Numbered from the stretch's first letter, positions 18,543-27,557 are shown. The stretch: DNA of 64,000 bases from JAGQPD01 sp020426865 (GCA_041399065.1 JAWKTN010000011.1:186001-250000), one strand, 5' to 3'. Notes: generated by a model not told the origin, from the letters alone. Translations and numbers: made by a program.

Positions 18543-18695
18543 TGCCATCTCACGACCGCTTCACTGGAGAAGAGAGCCATGAACGACGCGGCGTTGGCGA
18601 CCGCCATGATCGATCGGTTGATGCATCACGGGGAGGCGATCACGATTGAAGGGAAAAGCTATCGCACGAACGACGACAACGACACCGATTCGTAA
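18543..18695 (+). pseudogene. istB: Remnant of an IS21-family IstB ATPase (3' end only)
   Basis: The frame encodes NDAALATAMIDRLMHHGEA then ITIEGKSYRTNDD and stops at 18695. This is the usual C terminus of the IstB transposition helper (pattern 'aa.iDRl.Hhge.....G.SYR'). The AAA core, Walker motifs and IstA partner are missing, so only a 3' scrap of an old IS21 element survives. It marks the start of a mobile-element-rich stretch running to about 29.5 kb. Confidence 0.65.
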
Positions 18696-18843
18696 ACCGC
18701 CCCACGCCAATTCGCTAAGCTACGAACCGATCTCAGACCCGTTTCACCTGGGAAACACGTGCTGGGATAGGATGCCGACGTGTGGCATCGCATGATCTTA
18801 GGCTGGTAATTTGGGACCCAGCTCACCCTTCGCTCGAAGGAAT

Positions 18844-19179
18844 TTATGGACGACGAAATGCCGGCGTCTTCTCGTTCAAGGTGTTATAAGCTAGATTTAA
18901 GACGTGGTCCCATTCGGTGTACGGCAGGTAGATCTTGAACAGGTTGAGATGTCGATTGATCTTCTGATCCAACCCCAGCCGTTTGACGATCTGATGCATG
19001 GCACCGATTCCACCCACGGCAATACCGCGTGTTCTCTCCGCGACTTCGTAATGGATGTTACTGGCAGTCACCATCGGGAACTCACCGGTGAACCGCGTCT
19101 TGTCGATTCGCTTTTCCATCCTCCGCTTGCGTGCTTGTAGCTGACGTCGTATCTTGGGGTTCACTCGAAAGCCCTCCAT
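18844..19179 (-). pseudogene. 5' part of an IS1380-family transposase gene, broken at LAYNTL
   Basis: The N terminus is intact (MEGFRVNPKIRRQLQARKRR). The family signature follows: NIHYEVAERTRGIAVGGIGA, MHQIVKRLGLDQKINRHLNL, then LPYTEWDHVLNLAYNTL at about residues 84-101. After that the frame runs into unrelated sequence and stops. A normal IS1380 transposase is about 450 aa and continues ..AGGTC.E.LE.RR.DE..LDALG. That missing stretch is at 29425-29502 on the opposite strand. Both fragments carry ACCTTG at the break, so the gene looks split by an inversion of the intervening DNA. Confidence 0.75.
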
Positions 19180-19295
19180 TGACTAATGTGACGTGGTTTT
19201 GTCGATAGACATGAAACACCGGAAAACGTGGGAGGTTTTCGGGTTTTTTGCGTAAGGTACAGACAAATGACATAAAATCCATGCTGGATTGAGGT

Positions 19296-19404
19296 CTAGT
19301 GCTTTGTCAGGTTTAATAATTGGGGTGCGCACAGCGTGTCGTAATGGAATTCCCAAATCATCATGGCCAACCAACCCCCAAATCAAAACTTGACAAAGCA
19401 CTAG
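19296..19404. mobile_element. Short MITE-like inverted-repeat element (109 bp)
   Basis: A 14-bp perfect inverted repeat, CTAGTGCTTTGTCA (19296-19309) against TGACAAAGCACTAG (19391-19404), continues inward imperfectly for about 16 bp (GGTTTAATAATTGGGG against AGTTTTGATTTGGGGG). The interior is short and non-coding. This is the layout of a miniature element mobilised in trans by an IS with matching ends. The parent family was not identified. The outer CTAG could be part of the ends or a duplicated 4-bp target. Confidence 0.6.
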
Positions 19405-19437
19405 AATCCCCGGAGAACTCGCCTGCATCGTAATTCT

Positions 19438-19950
19438 ATGCAAAATGTTTTTAAATCACCGAGCGGTGTAGTGAACGCATGCGTTGCTCTTCTCAGTTGG
19501 GGCACTCTGTTTTGCCTGATAGGACTCAGAATACTTCCCCGCACTGTAATGAACGCGATCGAGGTGTGGGAGCAGAAGCCTGAATTAGCACTTGTTGTTC
19601 TCTACTTGACTGTGTTCGTTTATGGATGCGGTGTCCTGTCCTTCTCGATTGCCGTCGGCCTCTTTCGTGGCCACAGTTGGTCGTGGTTTCACGCAATCCT
19701 CTTTTCTAGTTCGCTCCATTTTGTGGCTTGGCACTTTAAGTCGCATTCGCTTTCTTCAGCCGTGGTCCTCTTGAGCAGCCTCACGTTTACAGTTGGCCCG
19801 CTGTTTCTAAAGTCGTCGCGATCGTTTCTCAAAGTTCCCGGCGTTGATGCTGGTCAATTTATGTGGTGGGGGAGCATCTACATATTGTCCGCTGTGGTGC
19901 CTTTCTGTTTGTCACACTTGGTTACTGGTCGCGTCCCGCGTTTTCTGTAA
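19438..19950 (+). CDS. Hypothetical four-helix membrane protein (170 aa)
   Basis: Four strongly hydrophobic segments suggest four transmembrane helices, around residues 10-32, 50-75, 85-125 (broken) and 142-163: for example ACVALLSWGTLFCLIGLRIL, LALVVLYLTVFVYGCGVLSF and MWWGSIYILSAVVPFCLSHL. No family motif was recognised. The ATG at 19438 has no clear ribosome-binding site. It lies between the small inverted-repeat element and the IS66 insertion, isolated from functional partners. The hydrophobic periodicity makes a real gene more likely than a random frame. Confidence 0.55.
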   Translation: MQNVFKSPSGVVNACVALLSWGTLFCLIGLRILPRTVMNAIEVWEQKPELALVVLYLTVFVYGCGVLSFSIAVGLFRGHSWSWFHAILFSSSLHFVAWHFKSHSLSSAVVLLSSLTFTVGPLFLKSSRSFLKVPGVDAGQFMWWGSIYILSAVVPFCLSHLVTGRVPRFL

Positions 19951-20385
19951 AAGTGCGAGATGGAGTATGGCGGGTCACGGGTTGGTCAGAAGGTAGGATG
20001 TCGCTTTCCGGTCTCCCATTCTTGGCTTTGTTCCATGAGGACTGCTTACAGCGACACCACAACGAGGTTGCCCTGCATCCCGCGCGATGGATGCCCTGGA
20101 ACTTTCGTGACAATCTCATCGAACAAGCAGTCTAACAGCAGTCGTGTGGCACCTACATCGTGTCCTTCCGGCAAGCGTGCAATTTCTCAATCGGCTGCCT
20201 CTAGCGGCTGTTGTTCCGTGCCGAAAGACGGGGATAGACCGACAGTTGCTCAGGCTGCTCGGTCATGAGACTTCGCTTGCTCGTGGTAATTCCACGGGAG
20301 CCAGCGGTAAGCGTCCGAGTTAGGCATCTTGCGTGGCCGGCTAGGCTGAGGGGTGTTTTTTCATTCTCTCAGTCTGGAGGTATCG

Positions 20386-20745
20386 ATGGGACGCGTAGCA
20401 GATCCGAAGCTGGCAGCGGTTTGGCGGAGGCGTGTGGAGCGACAGGCCGGTAGCGGGTTATCGGTCGCAGAGTATTGTGGTCGCGAGAGAATCTCGACCG
20501 CGAGTTTTTACGCTTGGAAACGGCGGCTACGCATCCGACGTGCAGCCGCCGGAAAGCAAGTCCAACATCAAGTCTCGAAGGGTCGAGCATTGACGGGTGG
20601 ATTTGTTCAAGTTCCCTTGACGGTCAACGCAGCGATTGAAGTGTGCTTCATGGACGGGACGACGATGCGAGTGCCGACCGACCATCTGTCGGCGACATTG
20701 AAGTTGCTCAGGACTTCGCAATCAGGGGAGGCATTCGATGATTAG
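20386..20745 (+). CDS. tnpA: IS66 accessory protein TnpA (HTH)
   Basis: A 119-aa protein starting at ATG 20386 behind a GGAGGT ribosome-binding site. The N-terminal helix-turn-helix runs WRRRVERQAGSGLSVAEYCG then ISTASFYAWKRRLR, typical of the IS66 Orf1 protein. The C-terminal half has the family's FVQVPL, IEVCFMDGTTMRVP and LSATLKLL pattern. It is needed with TnpB for transposition in characterised IS66 members. Its TAG overlaps the tnpB start by 8 bp (ATGATTAG), so the two are translationally coupled. No disruption is visible. Confidence 0.92.
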   Translation: MGRVADPKLAAVWRRRVERQAGSGLSVAEYCGRERISTASFYAWKRRLRIRRAAAGKQVQHQVSKGRALTGGFVQVPLTVNAAIEVCFMDGTTMRVPTDHLSATLKLLRTSQSGEAFDD

Positions 20746-21100
20746 CGTGCCTTCGGCTGTGCGGATTTTCGCCTACGCGGTGCCGTGTGATATGCGAAAG
20801 TCGTTCGACGGCTTGCACGGCCTTGTCACCAATGAGTTCTCGATGGATGTCTTGCGTGGCGACTACTTCGTCTTCTTCAATCGCTCGCTGAATCGTTGCA
20901 AGATCCTGATGTGGGACCGCGACGGACTGGTGGTGTGGGCCAAACGTTTGGAGCGAGGTTGCTTTCAGCGTCCGCTGGATCCTGCTAACGGATTGTCGAT
21001 CGAGATCGACGCAACCACCTTGAGCATGATCTTGGGGGGCGCTGATTTGAAAACAGGTCAACGTCGCAAACGATATCGGCGCGAGTTGACCACGACTTGA
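20738..21100 (+). CDS. tnpB: IS66 Orf2 protein TnpB
   Basis: A 120-aa protein of the IS66 Orf2 type: FAYAVPCDMRKSFDGLHGLV, then FFNRSLNRCKILMWDRDGLV and VWAKRLERGCFQRP, ending GGADLKTGQRRKRYRRE. Length and motif order match the family. The start at 20738 lies inside the end of tnpA. Its biochemical role is unresolved, but IS66 elements that carry it require it. A perfect hairpin terminator follows 15 bp after the stop, separating tnpAB from tnpC. Confidence 0.93.
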   Translation: MISVPSAVRIFAYAVPCDMRKSFDGLHGLVTNEFSMDVLRGDYFVFFNRSLNRCKILMWDRDGLVVWAKRLERGCFQRPLDPANGLSIEIDATTLSMILGGADLKTGQRRKRYRRELTTT

Positions 21101-21115
21101 TTTCGCAACAACCTT

Positions 21116-21156
21116 AACGCGACATCGGCAAGTCATTGTTGATGTCGCGTTTTTTT
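21116..21156 (+). terminator. Intrinsic terminator between IS66 tnpB and tnpC
   Basis: AACGCGACATC (21116-21126) pairs perfectly with GATGTCGCGTT (21141-21151), and a run of T residues follows. It sits inside the IS, so it could limit transposase expression from the upstream tnpAB transcript. Confidence 0.8.
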
Positions 21157-21189
21157 GTGCGGGGTACTTGACTTTTTGGCACAAGGCAT

Positions 21190-23139
21190 ATGATGGGAAT
21201 CATCATGGATGCCTTCAATACCCATCGATCACGGGACGCGGTTACGAAGCAGATGGAAGCGCTTCGTGAGGAGAACGCTCGGCTGCGGCAAGAACACGCA
21301 GCGCTTTGCCAAGAGCGTGTGGAACTGATCGAGCAACTGACGGCTGAAAAGGTCGCCCGGGCACTCGCCGAGGCGGAGTTAAGTACACTGACCAACGCGG
21401 CCCAAGTGTTGCAGGATGACCGGGAAGCACTGCGGCATAAGAACGGCGAACTGCAGGCAGCCGTCGATCGCTTGACCGACATCCTCTGGGGACGTCGCAG
21501 TGAGAAGCGGATCCCCAGTGACCAACCAGTACTCTTTGATCTGCAGACCACGCCTGACGAACAATCTGCCCGTGAGCAAGAGCTCATTGCGGCGGAAGAA
21601 CTGCTCAACGACGTGACGAAAAGGCAACTGCTAGAGGAGTTGCTGCGCGTCGCAAGGCCCGGCGGCTGAAACAACTCCAAGATCGGGGACGCGAAGAGTT
21701 CCCCGCGCATTTGGAGCGACGACAGGTCGACCTGGATCTCGACGAACAAGACAAGCAGGGTTTGGTGCTGCTGGACGTGAAAGTCTTCGAGCGGTTGCGT
21801 TTCGAAAGACCGCGCATCTATGTCGAGGTCGTGAATCGATACATCTACGTGCGGCCCGGTGAACCGGACGCGGGAGTGATTGCCCCACCACCGCCATTGG
21901 GGATTCTGCCGGGTGTGAAGTATGACTTCAGCGTGATCGCGGCTGCGCTCTCGATGAAGATGAATTTTCACCAACCGACCTATCGCCAGCAAGATATTTT
22001 CGCTCAGGCCGGCTTCTTCCCCAGTCGCTCAACACTCAACGACTTATTGAACTATTCGGTGATCGTGATCGAGCCGCTTTTCGAAGAAGCGTGGCGTTTG
22101 CTGCTGCAACAGAACATCTTGCTGGGTGATGATACGCGTGTTCGCCTGTTGACGCGTGGCGCCTTGGATGATGACGAGATCGAAAAGCTCCAGCATCGCC
22201 GCGGCGCAGATGCTGGAGGGCGGGCCCCGCCAGGTTCGGTAAGTAGCTACGTGTGGTTGTACACGGGGTTGGACGACACGGCGCCGTATGACATCTTTCA
22301 CTGGTCTCTCACGCACGAGAACTGTTGGATCGACTCCCATCTGGAACACTTTCACGGCACGTTTGTGGGCGATGCCGCGGGTCCCACGCTTGGAGCAGCG
22401 CAGTGGCGGGCGGATCGTTCATTCAGCCTGCAACTCGCATGCACGTCGAGAGTTCTTGAAGGCAGAGAAAACCCATCCGCAGGAAGCCGCCAAGGCACTG
22501 GCCTTCTATAAGCTGCTGTATGAGGTCGAAACGCGGAGCGCGTTGCTCAAGGATGTGGATCGGCTGGAAGTTCGCCAGCAGGAGTCGGTACCCATTTGGA
22601 ACGCGTTCACCCGTTGGATGGAGAGCGATGCTTTGCAGAAGATCCTGCCCAAAAGCCCGTTGGGCCAGGCGCTCAGCTATCTGCAAAACCATGGCGTTGC
22701 GTTACGACGTTATCTCTACGACGCGGGCTTGCCGATCGATAACAATCAATCGGAGAGAACCATACGTCCCTTTGTGATTGGTCGGCGCAATTGGACATTT
22801 CTCGGGCACCCCAAAGCTGCGGCTGGACGCTTGAAGCTGTTCAGCATCGCCAGCAGCGCGCACCGACACGGCCTGATCGTGCAGGACTATTTTGAGGACA
22901 TTCTCCAGAAGCTGGCCTATGCTCAACAGTACGAGCCGGCGTTGCTCCAGCCCGGTTCGGCATATCTTCAGACGCTGCTCCCCGATCACTGGGCCCATGC
23001 CAATACGGCCTCCGTGTCCCATGATCGTCGCCGCGAGCGGGAGGCTGTCGCAGAGAACAAGCAGATTCGTTTCCTGCGTCGCCAACTCCTCGAGCGGGAT
23101 CAACAACAGCCAGCGATCACTGCGAGCAACGCAAGCTAG
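21190..23139 (+). pseudogene. tnpC: IS66 transposase TnpC, disrupted by two frame changes
   Basis: Three overlapping frames together spell an IS66 DDE transposase. The first (21190 to about 21640) is the coiled-coil N terminus and LWGRRSEKRIP. The second (about 21650 to about 22390) has the zinc-binding/DDE start, with LSMKMNFHQPTYRQQDIFAQ and LLGDDTRVRLL. The third (about 22390-23139) has HARREFLKAEKTHP and GLPIDNNQSERTIRPFVIGR. The first and third are in the same phase, so two compensating indels (near 21640 and 22390) explain the break. It is inactive as written unless these are assembly errors. The conserved motifs elsewhere are undamaged, which points to recent damage or sequencing indels. 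Confidence 0.85.
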
Positions 23140-23272
23140 TCGTCTTCCCGCGCGACCGACGTTCGCAGGGGGACGCGTTCCGATAGCGAGCCGTCGCAGT
23201 CTTCTCCCCGCGCGTCTTTACGGATGGTAACCTATCTCTACGTCATGACGCAGAACACTAGGGAGACCGGTC

Positions 23273-23558
23273 ATGGGAATGATCGACATCGAGCTACCCC
23301 CGCGAACGTCAGCTGATCTTGCGGTACGGATATCCCTTCGAGCAAATCAAGCAAGCCTTATTGGCTGTGTCATCGAGCAGACGCACCGAAAGCGTGTCAT
23401 TCGACGAGCACGAAGTCAACCGGTTAATCGGAGATCTGTGTCGCTCCATCAACCATGAGGAAGGCGGGCTTCGTGTGCAGGCCGAACTCGATGAACTCTG
23501 CACTCGAATCGAACACGCGTACAACACCGGTGACGGCGACCTGGACGCCCTCTGGTAG
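23273..23558 (+). pseudogene. IS66 passenger ORF (about 95 aa), frameshifted in a C-run
   Basis: The start MGMIDIEL is in one frame. After the C5 run near 23294-23298 the sense continues one base over as ERQLILRYGYPFEQIKQALL, then SVSFDEHEVNRLIGDLCRSI and ELDELCTRIEHAYNTGDGDL. Joined, it would give a small helical protein beginning roughly MGMIDIELxPRERQLIL. It lies between tnpC and the right IS end, so it is cargo of the element. Function is unknown. The helical, leucine-patterned sequence suggests a small regulator or adaptor, which is inference only. Confidence 0.6.
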
Positions 23559-23709
23559 TCTCGAGCCACCAACTCCCTGCGCCTGCTGCGGAATTCTCGG
23601 ATTAACGCCAAAACCCGCCGCAGGAAGCCGCCAATGCCTAACTCGGACGCTTACAGCCAGCGGGCCGGATGGAGAATGACGTCGGCAGCGTTTAGCTGAA
23701 GTGTTACCG

Positions 23710-23851
23710 ACCGAATTGCGGTCGTATTTGTGACCGAATTGTGACTGTAGAGATTTTGGGCTCTCTGGCGGAGTGTTGACCGAATTGTTGAGAATTCTGG
23801 AGAAGCATTCGCGATCTGACGTAGAGATTGGTTGGTCGCTGACCGAAGTGT
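23710..23851 (+). repeat. Left-end repeats (GACCGAATTG type) of the transposon
   Basis: Copies start at 23710, 23733, 23779 and (with one change) 23842. The first two spacings are 23 bp and twice 23 bp. They resemble ordered transposase-binding sites at a Tn7-like end. Confidence 0.6.
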
Positions 23852-24008
23852 GGTCGTATGGATGCGAACGGTTGAGTCATTCCCACGGTCCTGATCCGAT
23901 GCGGCTGGGCGAGTTGAATCGGGTGATGACTCGCCGGCTCCGTGCGCGTACAGTGCGATCGCCGCTGTCAGGCGATCGCACTTTCTTGGTTGTGATCAGC
24001 GAGAATCG

Positions 24009-24341
24009 TCAGCTGGCTGCTGGTTGCGCCGGAGCGCTGCTACGACCGAGGTCGCGCTGGTACTCGGCCAGCCAGGCTTTGAGAATATCCACGGCCAGTA
24101 AGAAGTCGTGGCCCTGAATCATCATCAAGTCGATGTTGTTAAAATTCTCGCCGCAACGGAAGCAGTGCGCGAGGTTATTGCGTGGGTTGACCGTCGCGCG
24201 AAGTTCGCTGCAACGGGGACACTGAAAGCGGAAATAACCATCAGTCTTTTTCGAAATCGGACCATGCTGGCCGAGCCGAGCGATCGTGAGCTTCATCGGC
24301 AAGTCATTGCGGATCGCGCGGAGCAACTCTTTGGTGATCAT
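24009..24341 (-). CDS. CHC2-type zinc-finger protein (110 aa), transposon-borne
   Basis: The ATG at 24341 follows an AGGAGG site. Zinc ligands are seen in FQCPRCSELRATVNPRNN and LAHCFRCGENFNNIDLMMI (about residues 40-75), a CxxC...CxxC layout like the DnaG primase CHC2 finger, with the same downstream helix that includes FLLAVDILKAWL. The primase catalytic TOPRIM domain is absent, so it is a stand-alone finger. It is the third gene after the transposase and ATPase, and a paralogue occupies the same place in the second module (29004-29285). TniQ-type target selectors also use zinc fingers, so a role in target or fork recognition is an attractive inference without direct support. Confidence 0.8.
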   Translation of the reverse strand: MITKELLRAIRNDLPMKLTIARLGQHGPISKKTDGYFRFQCPRCSELRATVNPRNNLAHCFRCGENFNNIDLMMIQGHDFLLAVDILKAWLAEYQRDLGRSSAPAQPAAS

Positions 24342-24397
24342 ATCAGCCTCCTAAGTTAGTTCAATGGGTCCAAGAACGAGTCATCGGTACGGAGCCC

Positions 24398-25201
24398 TTA
24401 AAAGTCAGTCAGATCGACTTGGTTCTGCCAGTGCGGCTGAAGTAAGACGCGATTGACCACGTCGATGTCGATCGTGCGACCAGCGGCAGCGCGGACCGCT
24501 TCGAGCATCGACGACAGGCAGAGGTTGCGACATCGACGAAGCACCCCATCCGCCGAGCGAATGATGAGCTCCGTCGCACCACTGGTGAAGGTGCTGTGCG
24601 CCAAGCCGAGACGATCCAGTTCGCGCTGAATAAATTCACGCATGCCCTCATCAGGTAACCGACGGATCACGACCGAGTAGGTAAGGCGGCTTTTGATGTC
24701 CTGATGGATGCCCAGGTCCAGGCTCGAGAGCAACTCGACCTGTCCGATCAGGATCAGATTGTGGTTCTTCGGGAAATCCTCGAGCAATAACCTGAGCTTG
24801 CGAAGGTTGTCCATCTCTATCAGATGCGCATCATCAATGATGGTGACCAGCATCTTGCCGCTGCGATTGAGGCTGAAAGCCTCCTGAATCAGTTTGCGTT
24901 CGCATTTGAACGCGGAACTCTCGAACTCAATGCGAAAGGCTTCGCAGAGAATCTTCACCGTGTTGGTATAGGTGTGTAGCGTTCGTGCGACAGTGGCCAC
25001 CAGATGCTCTTTCTCCGGCAACCTTTTGAGGGATTCTTCAATGACACTCTTGCCAGTTCCGGGTCTGCCGACAACCAGACATAGTCCTCCTTGTTGACAG
25101 TGGACTCGCAGTGTGTCGTGGATTTCTTGCTGATGCGGTAACAGTTCGATGTCGCGTAGCGCGAACGGATTTTCGGTAAGACCGAAGTAGGATCGGATCA
25201 T
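24398..25201 (-). CDS. ExeA/TnsC-like AAA+ ATPase of the transposon
   Basis: 267 aa. The N terminus MIRSYFGLTENPFALRDIE has the 'yf.l...PF' opening of ExeA/TniB-like ATPases. Walker A is VVGRPGTGKS (about residues 43-52) and Walker B is MLVTIIDDAHLI (about 116-127). Sensor and lid regions include LILIGQVELLSSL and RRLPDEGMREFIQREL. In Mu and Tn7 relatives such ATPases bind target DNA and activate the transposase. The start at 25201 has an AAAGG site. The gaps to the transposase (42 bp) and zinc-finger gene (56 bp) fit one operon. All motifs appear intact. Confidence 0.88.
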   Translation of the reverse strand: MIRSYFGLTENPFALRDIELLPHQQEIHDTLRVHCQQGGLCLVVGRPGTGKSVIEESLKRLPEKEHLVATVARTLHTYTNTVKILCEAFRIEFESSAFKCERKLIQEAFSLNRSGKMLVTIIDDAHLIEMDNLRKLRLLLEDFPKNHNLILIGQVELLSSLDLGIHQDIKSRLTYSVVIRRLPDEGMREFIQRELDRLGLAHSTFTSGATELIIRSADGVLRRCRNLCLSSMLEAVRAAAGRTIDIDVVNRVLLQPHWQNQVDLTDF

Positions 25202-25243
25202 GGGGTTGCCTTTCGGTATAAGGTTTAAGGTATAAGCGAGTGG

Positions 25244-26575
25244 TCAGTTGCCAGCGTCTCGTCTGCGCGCCAGACCGTTGGCGACGGCGTCCAGCAGGCG
25301 AGCCTGGCCAATGCGGTGGCCGTTGTCGTAGATGATCACGGCGCCTCCGCGACAGCGATCGTGACGCAACTTGATCTGCTTGCCACGAAGATCAATCGGT
25401 GTTTCGTAGCGGTCTCCCAGAAAACTAAACGTGTTGTCTTTCTTGACCGTGCGTGTCGCCTCGGCGTAGAACAGCTCGTCGGTGTCTTGGGAGGGAGAGA
25501 GGAACCGAATACGGGACAAGTCGACACCGAACCGATCGATCGGCTTCATGCCCAGCGTCGAGTGGACAGTGGCGTTATACTCCTGTTCGACCCAGTGGGT
25601 GAACTGCCGGTTCAGTCCGCCGATCGAAGACAGATCGAGACTGCGAATCAGGAATTGATCGCGAACTCGGCGAAAGAAGCGTTCGATCTTCCCCTTCGCA
25701 GCCGCATCGCGGACTGCCGTGTGACGCAGGATACACCCCACCCGAGCGCACACGAGCGTGATTTCCTGGCAGCAATAAATCGAACCATTGTCGACGAGCA
25801 ACTGCTCGGGCAACCCGCGTTTGTAGAAGGCACTGCGGGGGGCACGAATCATCGATTCGGTGTTTTCATCCAAGAAGAATTCGCCGTGACACAAGACGCG
25901 GCTGGCATCATCGAGAAAGGCGATCAGCTTCGTCTGCTTGCCATCGACTTGCGGTCCGAACATGGTGTCGGCCTGCCAAAGCTGGTTGGCGTACTGCATG
26001 CTAAATGCCAGTCGCCGTTTGTTTTCGCCCGGATCGTCTTTGAGCATTTCGTACTTGTTGACGAAACGGCAGAACGTCGTCCGCGCGATTTGGCTGGCAT
26101 TGAGCAATCCCTTTTCGATGCAAAACCGGTAGATGGCGGTCTTGTTGGGCGTCTTGCGGCTTCCGTTGCTCTTGTGATGAAAGTGAGGCAACGCCGCGTT
26201 GATCGCTTCCAGCACCTCCTCGGGCGTGACCTTGCGCGTCTTCCCCTTGTCGGCACGTGACGATCCATCCATGGCGGTTACACCGTGATTCTTGTAACGG
26301 TAGTGCCAGGTCTGAATGGTTCGCCACGTGAACCGGTATTGGTTTCCTTCCTCGTCCAGAAAGACCATGTTGGCCACGTTACGGACGCGCTCGTCACGCG
26401 TCTTACCTGGGGCGATATCAATCGCACCGAGGACTTTCATTTTGAGATAGATCGATGGTCGCTTCACCGGAATTTCTCCTTCGGGTTGGCGTTTTGAATT
26501 GCGGACAAATCGACTACGTGGAAATCTAAGTGAGTTCCTGAGCAGGTCCATCGTCGAGTTGCGTTGTTGGGCCAT
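25244..26575 (-). CDS. DDE (rve-type) transposase of the Tn7/Mu-like module
   Basis: 443 aa. An N-terminal DNA-binding region (about 40-130) has HTH-like TWRTIQTWHYRYKNHGVTAM. The retroviral-integrase-fold core has catalytic D203 (NQLWQADTMFGP), D262 (LLVDNGSIYC) and E298 (AAKGKIERFF). A C-terminal beta-barrel with FLGDRYETPIDLRGKQIKLR follows. This matches TniA/TnsB-like or MuA-like transposases, which bind repeated end sites and catalyse strand transfer. The ATG at 26575 follows AAAGAG. A dyad related to the end repeats lies 27-43 bp upstream, suggesting autoregulation. No frameshift is visible, so the module may be active. Which exact family it belongs to would need a database search. Confidence 0.88.
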   Translation of the reverse strand: MAQQRNSTMDLLRNSLRFPRSRFVRNSKRQPEGEIPVKRPSIYLKMKVLGAIDIAPGKTRDERVRNVANMVFLDEEGNQYRFTWRTIQTWHYRYKNHGVTAMDGSSRADKGKTRKVTPEEVLEAINAALPHFHHKSNGSRKTPNKTAIYRFCIEKGLLNASQIARTTFCRFVNKYEMLKDDPGENKRRLAFSMQYANQLWQADTMFGPQVDGKQTKLIAFLDDASRVLCHGEFFLDENTESMIRAPRSAFYKRGLPEQLLVDNGSIYCCQEITLVCARVGCILRHTAVRDAAAKGKIERFFRRVRDQFLIRSLDLSSIGGLNRQFTHWVEQEYNATVHSTLGMKPIDRFGVDLSRIRFLSPSQDTDELFYAEATRTVKKDNTFSFLGDRYETPIDLRGKQIKLRHDRCRGGAVIIYDNGHRIGQARLLDAVANGLARRRDAGN

Positions 26576-26601
26576 TTGAGCTCTTTTTAGTCGCCCAATT
26601 G

Positions 26602-26618
26602 CGACCGAAGCTCGGTCG
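26602..26618. promoter_or_regulatory. Operator-like dyad upstream of the transposase
   Basis: CGACCGA, a 3-nt spacer (AGC) and TCGGTCG form a perfect dyad. The half-site shares GACCGA with the transposon end repeats. It is placed to let the transposase control its own promoter. Confidence 0.45.
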
Positions 26619-26770
26619 TGAAGCCATGCGTCAACGTGAGTCCATTCGGCCTATGCAGAATGTGTCGACGTCGCACCACGCCCGATGTCGTCACACTCAC
26701 CGCCAGTCGTTCGCGTAAGTCACTGCGCGCTGTGGCTTGTCGCGACGTGTTGCCAAATTCCAAGAAGGAC

Positions 26771-27346
26771 TCAGATGAAGAAGGATTGCAGCGTGGCCCC
26801 GAAGGCGGCGATGGGAGAAAGCCGATGCTCTTGGAAGGCCTTCTGCAGATGTGCCAATGTGAGCTGAACTGGGCAGTCCGAGACGATCTGGGGCGGCTCG
26901 CACAATCCAACGAGCGCCGCACGGATGGCGGCCTGAGCGTTGAGAAATCTTCTCCAGATTCGATAGGGGGCTGAATCACTCAGTCCGCTATTCAGCTTTC
27001 GAAAGGCCTCGAGCTTATTTCCCGAGCTTACCGCATTGCTGAGAAACTGCCACAAGCTGTCGGCGCAGAGAAAAAACTGTTTGATTCTGTCGGCCATCCA
27101 AACGCTGAAGGTTCGTCCACAGCCCGTGGCTCGGTTTCGATTGCTGCAGAAGACGCGCGCAGCACGAATGGTTTTATTCAGTTGGTGTTCCGGATCGTAG
27201 CCACGCAGGAAGCCGTGTTTAATGAGACTTCCCACTTCCTTGCAATGCGGACACGGAGTGATTTTGAGCCGCGTGTGCAGATCGTCGACTTCCTGCTGCG
27301 ATGAACAAATCCGGCTACACACGACGACCCCTCCAACGGAGCGCAA
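26771..27346 (-). CDS. Zinc-knuckle protein preceding the transposase (191 aa)
   Basis: The reading frame starts at a TTG (27346). The true start may be a little downstream. An N-terminal zinc knuckle, ITPCPHCKEVGSLIKHGFLR, is followed by ARVFCSNRNRATGCGRTFS, which gives a four-cysteine metal site, and then a helical region (SLWQFLSNAVSSGNKLEAFR). The arrangement resembles the zinc-plus-HTH front ends found in some transposase families. It lies inside the proposed transposon, in the same orientation and 195 bp upstream of the transposase, so it is probably a fourth component. Function (end recognition or regulation) is inferred only from position and motif. Confidence 0.65.
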   Translation of the reverse strand: MRSVGGVVVCSRICSSQQEVDDLHTRLKITPCPHCKEVGSLIKHGFLRGYDPEHQLNKTIRAARVFCSNRNRATGCGRTFSVWMADRIKQFFLCADSLWQFLSNAVSSGNKLEAFRKLNSGLSDSAPYRIWRRFLNAQAAIRAALVGLCEPPQIVSDCPVQLTLAHLQKAFQEHRLSPIAAFGATLQSFFI

Positions 27347-27511
27347 GCTCTTGGCTCAGCGCCTTTGCCGGAGCATCAGTTTAGGGAGTTCGCCTGTGTG
27401 ACAAACCGAGTTGAGCGAGCAATCTCAAAATATGGGCGAGGTAGGTGGCGAGTTACAATGTTTGGGAAAAGGAGGCGGGCTGCGAGGTAACAGAGGCGGG
27501 GCGCGGGCAGC

Positions 27512-27557
27512 GGCTGGCTGGCCGAATTCTCGGTGGCTGGCTGGCCGAATTCTCGGT
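27512..27557 (-). repeat. Right-end tandem 23-bp repeat of the transposon
   Basis: Two identical, adjacent 23-bp units (27512-27534 and 27535-27557), each with the core CCGAATTCTCGG. The 23-bp spacing equals that of the left-end motifs. Only two units and no spacers exclude a CRISPR array. Confidence 0.65.

Larger units (their letters stand above)
20307..23655 (+). mobile_element. Complete IS66-family insertion sequence (3349 bp) with 8-bp target duplication
   Basis: Both termini carry a perfect 21-bp inverted repeat: GTAAGCG then TCCGAGTTAGGCAT at 20307-20327, and its reverse complement at 23635-23655. The octamer AGCCAGCG flanks it on both sides (20299-20306 and 23656-23663), as expected of IS66 insertions. 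So the element inserted as a unit and its flanks have not been rearranged since. Inside are tnpA, tnpB, a frame-disrupted tnpC and a small passenger ORF. Confidence 0.93.

Noticed and set aside
27512..27557. CRISPR-like repeat
   Set aside because: Only two contiguous 23-bp units, no spacers and no cas genes. Better explained as transposase-binding sites.
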